Assembly (NCBI GenBank): GCA_020072805.1
Contig: JAIQGC010000050.1
Location: 1-40,394 of the forward strand
Reading direction: 5' to 3'
DNA: 40,394 nucleotides
Origin: Terriglobia bacterium
Lineage (GTDB): Bacteria > Acidobacteriota > Terriglobia > Acidiferrales > UBA7541
Shown: in pieces, positions 33,646 through 40,394 of the stretch
Position numbering within the stretch: position 1 is the first letter of the stretch
Layout of the letters: the number at the start of each line of letters is the position of its first letter
Notes under the pieces: model-generated
Seen by the model: only the letters and a program-made list of their open reading frames with translations
The model's database searches: none
Told to the model about the DNA's origin: nothing
Position numbers and translations under genes: made by a program

Positions 33646-34419
33646 ATGATTCCAATATTCATGGGCCTGATGCTACTGGCGGGGTTTCGGGTGCAGTTTC
33701 CGGCGCAAGCCACTGACATGGAACAATTGTTTCTGCGGTGGGTTCATCTTGCGGCAGGAGTCACCTGGGTCGGTCTGCTCTATTTCTTTAATCTTGGTAA
33801 CGTGCCGTTACAAAAGGAGTTAGACGCGGCCACGAAGGGGAAGATCGTGCCGCTGCTGATGCCGCGAGCCTTGTGGTGGTTCCGGTGGGCTGCAGTAGTT
33901 ACAGTACTGGCCGGATTCCGCTACTTCATGATTCTGGCGCAGGACGACGCGCAAAACGCAGGTGAACCGGGACTGTTCGGGCGCTGGATGGGCGAATGGC
34001 TGGCGATTTGGGCGGTGGCCTGGCTGGCGGGCTATCTGCTGATGAAATATGCCAAGGGTCCGCTCAGCAATGGATGGATCCTGGCGATTCCGGTGAGTCT
34101 GGTGATGGGAGCGGCATCGTGGATGGTTCTGGAATGCCTGGGGCATCCGGCGGCGGGCAATCGGACGCTGGCGATTTCGGTGGGCGGAGGCATGGGCTAC
34201 CTGATGATGATGAACGTGTGGGGAGTGATCTGGAGGTGCCAGAAGAAGCTGATTGCGTGGACCAAAGCGAACGCGGAGCAGGGCACGCCGATGCCGGCGG
34301 AAGCGGCGGGACTGGCCCGGCTGGGTTTCCTGGCGTCGCGGATGAATTTCTGGCTTTCGTTTCCCATGCTGCTGTTCATGGCGGCCTCGGCGCATTTTCC
34401 GTTTCTGAGCGGAAAATAG
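33646..34419 (+). CDS. Integral membrane protein resembling the urate hydroxylase PuuD membrane domain
   Basis: 257 residues with about seven membrane helices. The pattern LRWVHLAAGVTWVGLLYFFNL, then later GHPAAGNRTLAISVGGGMGYLMMMNVWGVIW, resembles the Urate_ox_N/PuuD membrane domain; the histidines in helices suggest haem or metal ligation. The cytochrome c domain found at the end of PuuD is absent, and no purine genes are near, so urate oxidation is doubtful. The ATG at 33646 is preferred because AAGGAGG lies 6 nt upstream; ATGs at 33628 and 33640 are less well placed. The 434 bp before it hold only a TTTCCGGAAA palindrome at 33530-33539. Confidence 0.7.
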   Translation: MIPIFMGLMLLAGFRVQFPAQATDMEQLFLRWVHLAAGVTWVGLLYFFNLGNVPLQKELDAATKGKIVPLLMPRALWWFRWAAVVTVLAGFRYFMILAQDDAQNAGEPGLFGRWMGEWLAIWAVAWLAGYLLMKYAKGPLSNGWILAIPVSLVMGAASWMVLECLGHPAAGNRTLAISVGGGMGYLMMMNVWGVIWRCQKKLIAWTKANAEQGTPMPAEAAGLARLGFLASRMNFWLSFPMLLFMAASAHFPFLSGK

Positions 34420-34447
34420 AGGGCGCGGGGCCCGGGTGCGGAGAAAG

Positions 34448-35641
34448 TCAGTGGGAGAGGATGCGTGTCTGCGTGGAGGAGACGAGTTCGTAGCGGATGC
34501 CGCGCCAGAGAATCTTGCGGGTGACGGCGGAAGCCAGGAAATTGCAGAGGAAGAGGAAGGGCACGAAGGCGGCCAGGAGGGTCCAGACCCAGCCCTGATC
34601 GAGGAGCTTGGATTTCCAGGCGGGCAGAATCACGCCAACGGCCGTGACCCGCAGGACGCCGCGGATGACCGCGAGCAAAACGGGGATGGAGCCAAGCAGG
34701 GCGACATTCAGGGCGGGAAAGGAACCCAGCAATTTGGTGAAGAAGAGATCGGCGCCGGTGAACAGAGTGGCGCAATAGAGCAGGTTGACGAGGCCGGCCT
34801 GCAGCCACAGTTTGAAATCGTAGATGCGCGTCAAGAGCATTTGGCGATTCGCGAATTCGAGCAGCCCGGAAAAGCTGACGGTCGGGAACGACGGCACCAG
34901 GCATTCGGGGACGAATTGGATGCGTTTGCCGGCCTGCCGGAGCGCCACGGTCATGGAGAAATCGTCGCTGACGGCCGAGTGCCAGTAACGATCCACTCCA
35001 ATCTTATCGAAGAGGTCAAGGCGGATGGCGGTTCCCCCGCCCCAGCAGAAGTTCCTGCTGTGATCGCCGAGCATGGTAATCACCGAAGCATTCCAGGCCG
35101 AGAGCAAAGCAGCGGGCAGGCTATTGTCGCCGGGGAGAAGCAGGCGCATGGTGGTGGCGGCGCCGACTTGCGGGTCGCTCAGAGGCGCCAGAAGATGCTG
35201 CAACCAGGCGCGGCCGGGGCGGCCGTCGGAATCGGCGAAAACCACGGCTTCGAAGTCCTTGGGGAGTTGTTCGACGGCGAAGCGGAGGTTATTCACTTTT
35301 TCGCCGCAGTCCTTGGGAGGCCCGGCGATGAGGACCTGGGCCTTGTGGCGGGAACTGGCGGCGACGCGGTGCACGATAGAGGCAGCGGGGTCGGAGGCGG
35401 AGGCCAGAACGAAAAAAATCTCATAATTGGGGTAGTCGAAATCACAGAGGGCATGGAGATTCTGTTCGAGGCCGGGTTCGAGTCCCTTGCAGGGGCAGAT
35501 CAGAGCGACGCGGGGAGAATAAAAGCCGGAATGACTGATGGAGCGGCCGCGGGCATAGGCCAGCCAGCGGAGGCCGTCGTAGAGCATGAAAAGGCCCGCG
35601 GCGATCTGCAGCGCGGCGAGAAGATAGAAGATGTCTTCCAT
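34448..35641 (-). CDS. Glycosyltransferase family 2/21 protein, HpnI-like
   Basis: 397 residues. One N-terminal membrane helix (FYLLAALQIAAGLFML), a GT-A catalytic domain (VALICPCKGLEPGLEQNL, FADSDGRP as the DxD motif, SDDFSMTVALRQAG, then RQMLLTR in the place of the Q-x-x-RW motif), and three or four C-terminal helices. This layout is that of ceramide glucosyltransferase-like enzymes such as HpnI, which adds N-acetylglucosamine to bacteriohopanetetrol. The hopanoid link is inferred; no other hpn gene is in the window. The ATG at 35641 is chosen because the helix follows; the frame extends to 35719 without good support. Confidence 0.85.
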   Translation of the reverse strand: MEDIFYLLAALQIAAGLFMLYDGLRWLAYARGRSISHSGFYSPRVALICPCKGLEPGLEQNLHALCDFDYPNYEIFFVLASASDPAASIVHRVAASSRHKAQVLIAGPPKDCGEKVNNLRFAVEQLPKDFEAVVFADSDGRPGRAWLQHLLAPLSDPQVGAATTMRLLLPGDNSLPAALLSAWNASVITMLGDHSRNFCWGGGTAIRLDLFDKIGVDRYWHSAVSDDFSMTVALRQAGKRIQFVPECLVPSFPTVSFSGLLEFANRQMLLTRIYDFKLWLQAGLVNLLYCATLFTGADLFFTKLLGSFPALNVALLGSIPVLLAVIRGVLRVTAVGVILPAWKSKLLDQGWVWTLLAAFVPFLFLCNFLASAVTRKILWRGIRYELVSSTQTRILSH

Positions 35642-35730
35642 TTCAGGGTGAGCATAGCAGAGGAGCGAAGTCCGCGCACGGGAAGAGAAAACGGATAGAA
35701 TCGGGGGAGTAAACGCCACAGGGAGGAACT

Positions 35731-36075
35731 ATGACAGGACGAGTGGATTCGAGCATGGTGACCAGCGCGCTGGAGTTGCCCGGTTACCGCATTGTGCGGA
35801 ACTACGGGATTGTGCGCGGGATCGTGGTGCGCTCGAGGAGCGTGATCGGCACGCTGGGAGCGGCGCTGCAGACCATCATCGGCGGGAACATCACCATTCT
35901 TACCGAACTGTGCGAGAAGACGCGCGAGGACGCCTACGAGTTGCTGCTGCTGCACGCCGCCACGCACGGAGCGAACGCCGTGATTGGAATGCGTTATGAC
36001 GCCACCGAAGTGATGCAGGGGGTAACGGAAGTGCTGGCGTATGGGACGGCGGTGCAGGTCGAGAAGATTTCCTGA
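35731..36075 (+). CDS. YbjQ family protein (heavy-metal-binding domain, DUF74)
   Basis: 114 residues with the full YbjQ pattern: [64 protein letters not shown], ending [11 protein letters not shown]. The family forms a small pentameric fold of uncertain role, sometimes called metal-binding. GGGAGGAACT lies just before the ATG. It is divergent from the glycosyltransferase gene, 89 bp away. Confidence 0.93.
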   Translation: MTGRVDSSMVTSALELPGYRIVRNYGIVRGIVVRSRSVIGTLGAALQTIIGGNITILTELCEKTREDAYELLLLHAATHGANAVIGMRYDATEVMQGVTEVLAYGTAVQVEKIS

Positions 36076-36084
36076 CCGGGCTTT

Positions 36085-36206
36085 AGAGTGTGTGTGGTAA
36101 CTCTTGCTTTATAGGGGGTCGGAGCTTGAGCTCCGACAAAAATGCTTTCTTTTCAATGCGGCTTTAGCCGCTGAGGAACTGATTTTGCGGTTGCCACACA
36201 GGCTCT
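36085..36206. repeat. 122-bp intergenic element with terminal inverted repeats and two internal hairpins
   Basis: The left end AGAGTGTGTGTGGTAAC (36085-36101) and right end GTTGCCACACAGGCTCT (36190-36206) are inverted repeats, 14 of 17 matching. Inside are two hairpins, GTCGGAGCT/AGCTCCGAC (36119-36138) and GCGGCT/AGCCGC (36159-36172). The element fills the whole gap between two convergent genes and ends at the stop codon of the right-hand one. It resembles a MITE or REP-type unit. Confidence 0.6.
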
Positions 36207-36776
36207 TTAGCCGGCGCGCAGGACTTCTTCGGTGACCTGCAGAGCGAGGCGCTCGATCTGGGCGAGGGCGCGGCTGGAGGCGATGCGCGCCTGTTCAATG
36301 AAGGATGGGTCGAGGAGAATGGCGCAGCGGTCCACGAAGGGATGGTCGGCGGCTTCGTAGGGTTTGCGCGAGCGCTGCGCGCCCGGGCGGCGGGCCAGCA
36401 GGGATTCGCAGAGGCGCAGTTCGGACTGAAATTCCAGCGAGTCGCCCGCGCTCCATTTCTGCTGGCGGGCCATGGCCCCGAGGAAGTCACGGCGAAAGGT
36501 TTGCGGCTTGGGGAATCCCGGAGGAGCGCCGGAGCGGCGGGCCTCGCTGGTGGCTTCGGCCAGGGCGCAGGCGGTCATGGCCAGAAGGGCTTCACGCAGA
36601 AGCAGGCCGAGAAGTTCGCGGTAGCGAGTGGGATGGACCTGCAAGGTGTGGCGCAGGTGCTCGACGACGTAGGTGTCCACAAAGCGCGGAACGATGCGCT
36701 CCTGCACGAGCGCGGCGGCCAGGCGCTGCGCCAGCCTGGCAGGAATGTCCCGCGCGGATTGCTTGTCCAGAGGCAT
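36207..36776 (-). CDS. Hypothetical protein, 189 aa
   Basis: I do not recognise the family. The protein is mainly helical and rich in Arg, Ala and Leu (RLAQRLAAALVQERIVPRFVDTYVVEHLRHTLQVHPTRY), with no signal or membrane segment and no cysteine cluster. Coding character is good across the frame. It is on the same strand as lon, 114 bp downstream of it, separated by a terminator-like hairpin. Confidence 0.7.
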   Translation of the reverse strand: MPLDKQSARDIPARLAQRLAAALVQERIVPRFVDTYVVEHLRHTLQVHPTRYRELLGLLLREALLAMTACALAEATSEARRSGAPPGFPKPQTFRRDFLGAMARQQKWSAGDSLEFQSELRLCESLLARRPGAQRSRKPYEAADHPFVDRCAILLDPSFIEQARIASSRALAQIERLALQVTEEVLRAG

Positions 36777-36832
36777 GGTCCTGCGCTCATGGTATCAGGA
36801 GAAGGCGGGTATCGAGCAGCGCCCGGATAAGC

Positions 36833-36862
36833 AAAGAGGCCCTGCCGGAGCGGGGCCTCTTT
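36833..36862. terminator. Terminator-like hairpin downstream of lon
   Basis: AAAGAGGCCC (36833-36842) and GGGCCTCTTT (36853-36862) form a 10-bp stem with a 10-nt loop, 28 bp after the lon stop. The A/T ends of the stem give T-tracts in both directions. Confidence 0.75.
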
Positions 36863-36889
36863 TACCGAAAAAATCTTTAGCGTAACGGG

Positions 36890-39319
36890 TTAGTGGATCG
36901 CGCGCGGACTTTCGGCGCCGGGGGCGCGCTTTTCCTTGGGCTCGGGCTGCGGGGTGACCGGCGGCGCGGCGGTTTCCTTGGCGAGCGCGTGTTCGATCAC
37001 TTCATCGAGGGTGCGCACGTAGGTGATCTTCATGTCGCCGAGAATATCGGGCGTCAGGTCCTGAACGGCGTTGGGCTCGTTATCCGCGGGGAGCAGAACT
37101 TCGGTAATGCCCGCGCGCTTGGCGCCCAGCACTTTTTCCTTGATGCCGCCCACGGGCAGGATAACGCCGGAGAGTGTGAGTTCTCCGGTCATGGCCAGAC
37201 GCTGGCGAATGGCGCGGCCGCTGAGCAGGCTGACCAGGGCGGTGACCATGGCGGCTCCGGCGGACGGGCCATCCTTGGGCACGGCGCCGGAAGGCACGTG
37301 GATGTGGATGTCCTGCTTGCGGAAGAAGTCGGGGTCGATGCCGTAGCGTTCGCCGTTGGCGCGCACCCAGGTGAGCGCCGCGGTCATGGACTCCTGCATG
37401 ACTTCGCCGAGATGCCCGGTCATGGTGAACTGCTTGCCGCCGCGCATGCGGCTGGCTTCGATAAAGATGATATCGCCGCCGACGGGGGTCCACACGAGGC
37501 CCACGGCGACGCCGGGCTGCTTGACGCGCTCCTCGACTTCCCGTTCGGTGCGGTATTTGGCGACGCCCAGAAATTCGCGAACGACTTCGGGCGTCACGGT
37601 GAGCATGTCGGTGCGGCCTTCGGCGATGCGGCGGGCCTGCTTGCGGGTGAGCGTGGCGATTTCGCGTTCGAGGCTGCGCACGCCGGCTTCCCGCGTGTAG
37701 CTGTGGATGATTTCCTGCAAGCCTTCCAGGGTGAAGTCGAGCTGTTCGCCGACCTTGAGGCCGTGTTCGGCGGCCTGCTTGGGGATCAGGTATTTGCGGG
37801 CGATGTGAATTTTTTCCTCGCCGGTGTAGCCGGGGAGTTCGATGATCTCCATGCGGTCGCGCAGCGGCTCGGGGATGGGATCCATCCAGTTGGCGGTAGC
37901 GATGAAGAGCACCTTGGAGAGATCAAACGGGACGTCGAGATAATGATCGCGGAAGGTGGCGTTCTGCTCGGGGTCCAGGACTTCCATAAGGGCCGAAGAG
38001 GGGTCGCCGCGGAAGTCGCGGCCCAGCTTGTCCACTTCGTCCAGCATGCACACGGGGTCGTTGGTTTCGGCGCGCTTGATGCCCTGGATGATCTGTCCGG
38101 GCAGGGCGCCGATGTAGGTGCGGCGGTGGCCCCGGATTTCCGCTTCATCGTGCATGCCGCCGAGGGCGATGCGCACGAACTTGCGTCCGAGGGCGCGGGC
38201 GATGGATTTGCCGAGTGAAGTCTTGCCTACGCCAGGAGGCCCGGCGAAGCACAGGATGGGCCCCTTCATTCCCGGCTGAAGTTTTTTGACGGCCAGGTAA
38301 TCGAGGATGCGCTCTTTGACCTTTTGCAGGTCGTAGTGATCTTCGTCGAGAATCTCGTGGGCTTTGGCGATATCGATATCCGCGGCGGCCGAGGATTTGT
38401 TCCAGGGCAGCGAAGTCATCCATTCGAGATAGGTGCGCGAGACCATGTACTCGGCGCTGGCCGGAGTCATCTTGGAAAGGCGCTTGAGCTCGCGCTCGCA
38501 CTCTTTTTTGGCTTCCGCGGCCATGCCCGCTTCTTCCACTTTCTTGCGCAGTTCGTCGATTTCCTGCTGGGAATCGTCAATATCGCCCAGCTCTTTCTGG
38601 ATGGCCTTCATCTGCTCGCGGAGGAGATATTCGCGCTGGTTCTGGCTGACCTGCTCCTGCACCTGCTCCTGAATTTTGGAGCGCAGTTCGAGGACTTCCA
38701 GTTCCTTGGAAAGTTCGCGGATGAGGATTTCCAGGCGCTTGCGCACGTTGGAGGTTTCCAGGAGCTCCTGGCGCAGCAGCGTCGAGAGGGAGGGCAGGGT
38801 GCCGGCGATGAAATCGGCGAGGCGGCCGGGGTCGTCGATGTTGATGGCCACCGACTGCAGTTCGTCGGAAAGTTGCGAGGAGTGGCTGACCACTTCGCGG
38901 AAAAGATCCTGGGCCTGGCGCTGCAGAGCTTCCAGTTCGGCGTCTTTTTCGCCGAGAATGTCGGGCTCGGCCGCGATGCGCGCGCGCAGGAAGGGGCGAA
39001 AGCCGATCAACTCCTGCACCTGAATGCGCTGCACGCCCTCGAGGAAGACCACGATGTTGCCGTTGGGCATCTTGACGGTCTTGTGGACCTTGGCCAGGGT
39101 GCCCACTTTGTGCAGGTCCGCGGCCGTGGGATCTTCAATGCGGGGATCGAGTTGGGCCACGACGCCTAGAAGTTTTTCTTCGCCGGTGAGCGAATTCACC
39201 AGGGCCAGAGAGGTCTCGCGGCCCACGGTGAGGGGGAGAACGGCGCCGGGAAAAAGAACGGTATCCCGGACCGGAAGAACGGGAAGAGTTTCAGGAACAA
39301 CAACTTTTTTATCGGCCAT
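36890..39319 (-). CDS. lon: ATP-dependent protease Lon
   Basis: 809 residues, full length. An N-terminal substrate-binding LON domain (LPVLPVRDTVLFPGAVLPL), coiled-coil middle, AAA+ domain with Walker A GPPGVGKTS and Walker B VCMLDEVDKLG, and a C-terminal peptidase with the Ser in KDGPSAGAAM and the Lys in GGIKEKVLGAKRAG. Lon degrades misfolded and regulatory proteins in the cytoplasm. The ATG at 39319 (MADKKVVVPETL) has GGGGGA about 4-5 nt upstream; a TTG at 39331 is possible but weaker. A clear promoter lies about 130 bp upstream, and a hairpin terminator follows. Confidence 0.97.
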   Translation of the reverse strand: MADKKVVVPETLPVLPVRDTVLFPGAVLPLTVGRETSLALVNSLTGEEKLLGVVAQLDPRIEDPTAADLHKVGTLAKVHKTVKMPNGNIVVFLEGVQRIQVQELIGFRPFLRARIAAEPDILGEKDAELEALQRQAQDLFREVVSHSSQLSDELQSVAINIDDPGRLADFIAGTLPSLSTLLRQELLETSNVRKRLEILIRELSKELEVLELRSKIQEQVQEQVSQNQREYLLREQMKAIQKELGDIDDSQQEIDELRKKVEEAGMAAEAKKECERELKRLSKMTPASAEYMVSRTYLEWMTSLPWNKSSAAADIDIAKAHEILDEDHYDLQKVKERILDYLAVKKLQPGMKGPILCFAGPPGVGKTSLGKSIARALGRKFVRIALGGMHDEAEIRGHRRTYIGALPGQIIQGIKRAETNDPVCMLDEVDKLGRDFRGDPSSALMEVLDPEQNATFRDHYLDVPFDLSKVLFIATANWMDPIPEPLRDRMEIIELPGYTGEEKIHIARKYLIPKQAAEHGLKVGEQLDFTLEGLQEIIHSYTREAGVRSLEREIATLTRKQARRIAEGRTDMLTVTPEVVREFLGVAKYRTEREVEERVKQPGVAVGLVWTPVGGDIIFIEASRMRGGKQFTMTGHLGEVMQESMTAALTWVRANGERYGIDPDFFRKQDIHIHVPSGAVPKDGPSAGAAMVTALVSLLSGRAIRQRLAMTGELTLSGVILPVGGIKEKVLGAKRAGITEVLLPADNEPNAVQDLTPDILGDMKITYVRTLDEVIEHALAKETAAPPVTPQPEPKEKRAPGAESPRAIH

Positions 39320-39446
39320 AAAATCCCCCAACGGAACCCTTCGGGAATGCTACGACGGGCCCAAATAGAACACCAAGAGATTAGATGCGAGGCGTAGCTA
39401 AAAGGTACCGGGCAATTAGAACACCTCAATCAACAAATCTTAGTCT

Positions 39447-39474
39447 ATTATACTCATGTCTTGAAAGAGGTCAA
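39447..39474 (-). promoter_or_regulatory. Sigma70-type promoter upstream of lon
   Basis: On the reverse strand TTGACC (39469-39474) and a perfect TATAAT (39447-39452) are 16 bp apart, about 130 bp before the lon ATG, inside an A/T-rich tract (39420-39520) that stands out in this GC-rich window. The gap 39320-39593 holds no gene. Confidence 0.75.
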
Positions 39475-39593
39475 TGGTTTTTTCAGTTGTTTAAATAACT
39501 ACTGTTATTGCAATATGTTACAGGAATTTCCTGGCGGCGCCGTCCACCTACTTACCCCTTCCCAATCTCTATCCGCTCTTTCAGAATAATCCT

Positions 39594-40394
39594 TCAGTCT
39601 CCCGGTTTTCCCAGGCTTTGCCGCACCAGGCGCACGGCCTCCTCGCGACTGGTGATTTGGCCTTCGAGCTGGGCGTCTTCGAGGGCGGCAAGGACTTTGG
39701 CAAAGAGCGGTCCCGGCTTGTAGCCCAATTGCTTGAGGTCCTCGCCGGTAAGGAGGCGCTGCGGGCGGACCTGCTCGGGCGGGGTTTCTTCGAGGAAGCG
39801 GCGGACGAAGTGATAGGCCTCGAGCTGGCGATGGCTGGAGATGCAGTCGAGGCGGTGCAGTTCGAGGTGTTCGTCGAAGCGGGGCAGGCGGACGAAGCGT
39901 TTGAGCGTGGAGGGGCGCATTTGGACCACGTCCTTGAAACGCAGGTGGTTGGCCACGAGCGAGACGATCTGAGCGGTGTCGTCGCCGGAAAATTTCAGGC
40001 GCGCGCAAATCTCCGCGGCCATGAGCGCGCCGGTTTCCACGTGGCCGTCGAAGCGGATGCGGTCGCCGGTATCCGCGGCGGAGCGAAACGTGGGAGGTTT
40101 GCCGACGTCATGGAGGAGGACACCCCAGGCGAGCGTGGGGGAAGCTCCGGCGGGCAGTTCTTCCAGCATCATGCGGGTGTGAATCCAGACGTCGCCTTCG
40201 GGATGAAATTGCGGAGGCTGTTCGACGCCGGGCATGCGGGCGATTTCCGGCAGGAGCATGGGCAGCAGGGCGGCGGATTCGAGCAGTTCGAAACCGCGGC
40301 GGGCGGCGCCTTCGGTGAGCAGTTTGGTGAGTTCCTCGCGGATGCGTTCGGCGTAGACAAGGGCGATTTCGGGCGCATGGAGCTGGATGGCTTG
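39594..40394 (-). CDS. cca: CCA tRNA nucleotidyltransferase / HD-domain protein, C-terminal part (N-terminus beyond the window)
   Basis: 266 residues; the frame is open to the right edge, so the start lies outside. The visible part has the poly(A)-polymerase-type RNA-binding region (FELLESAALLPMLLPEIARM), an HD domain (GDVWIHTRMMLEELP, LLHDVGKPPTF, HVETGALMAAEICARL, VANHLRFKD), and the C-terminal tail (LLTGEDLKQLGYKPGPLFAKVLAALEDAQLEG). The tail motif is typical of the CCA-adding enzyme family that completes or repairs tRNA 3' ends. The nucleotidyltransferase head is not visible, so a related poly(A) polymerase cannot be ruled out. Confidence 0.85.
   Translation of the reverse strand, partial: QAIQLHAPEIALVYAERIREELTKLLTEGAARRGFELLESAALLPMLLPEIARMPGVEQPPQFHPEGDVWIHTRMMLEELPAGASPTLAWGVLLHDVGKPPTFRSAADTGDRIRFDGHVETGALMAAEICARLKFSGDDTAQIVSLVANHLRFKDVVQMRPSTLKRFVRLPRFDEHLELHRLDCISSHRQLEAYHFVRRFLEETPPEQVRPQRLLTGEDLKQLGYKPGPLFAKVLAALEDAQLEGQITSREEAVRLVRQSLGKPGD

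Noticed and set aside
39420-39520. A CIRCE heat-shock operator near lon
   Set aside because: No TTAGCACTC-N9-GAGTGCTAA-like repeat is present; only a sigma70-type promoter can be defended.

Overview
The window looks like a 40.4-kb piece of a GC-rich chromosome from an Acidobacteriota bacterium (Terriglobia-like). This is inferred from gene content, not from a marker gene. The clues are VCBS/FG-GAP proteins, a CRTAC1-type protein ending in TPRs, tandem TPR genes, a LuxR-type regulator with a conserved N-terminal region, and an intergenic palindrome of a kind I associate with this phylum. No rRNA, tRNA, CRISPR array, phage gene or transposase was seen. Most of the window is ordinary chromosome carrying some unusual multidomain proteins.

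Layout, left to right. (1) 1-3308: the end of a STAS-domain gene runs straight into a 5'-truncated truB, which may be an assembly chimera. A 100-bp nested palindromic repeat follows, then a reverse-strand orphan secretin with seven VCBS repeats inserted inside its secretin domain. (2) 3490-4638: a Cys/Met-metabolism PLP enzyme with an unusual Glu at the cofactor-binding Asp position. (3) 4890-11063: a tight forward operon for iron import, made of an FTR1 permease fused to DUF2318, two FtsX/MacB-type permeases and an ABC ATPase. It matches the Ftr1/P19-associated (Fet) systems but has no P19 gene. The ATPase carries a complete DtxR/IdeR-like metal-sensing module at its C-terminus, so transporter and iron sensor are one polypeptide. 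DUF971 and cNMP-binding/DUF1003 genes follow. (4) 11138-15949: two CRP/FNR-type palindromes exactly two helical turns apart precede a membrane-anchored multihaem cytochrome, which overlaps a CRTAC1-like VCBS/UnbV/TPR protein gene. (5) 16157-18442: an APC permease with a USP-like tail. (6) 18568-23438, reverse: mscL with a zinc ribbon, a small membrane protein, a cyclophilin, and two tandem TPR genes, one split by a one-base frameshift.

(7) 23637-28661, forward: a membrane protein, yifB, then a small accessory cluster holding an unknown 116-aa protein, a DUF433/DUF5615 (VapBC45-like) pair and a higBA pair with a short HigB. An exported cupredoxin-like protein follows. (8) 28696-36776, mixed strands: a methyltransferase, an RsbW-like ATPase, a cold-shock protein (TTG start, strong terminator), queG, a superoxide dismutase whose gene appears to encode both Tat-exported and cytosolic forms, a LuxR-type regulator, a PuuD-like membrane protein, an HpnI-like glycosyltransferase, a YbjQ protein, a 122-bp element with inverted-repeat ends, and a hypothetical protein. 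(9) 36890-40394, reverse: lon with a clear sigma70-type promoter, and the C-terminal part of a CCA-adding enzyme that runs off the right edge.

Recurring themes are metal and redox handling (iron import, haem cytochrome, copper protein, superoxide dismutase, DUF971) and repeat-rich exported proteins. The strongest candidates for something undescribed are the ATPase-DtxR fusion in the iron operon and the VCBS-loaded secretin.
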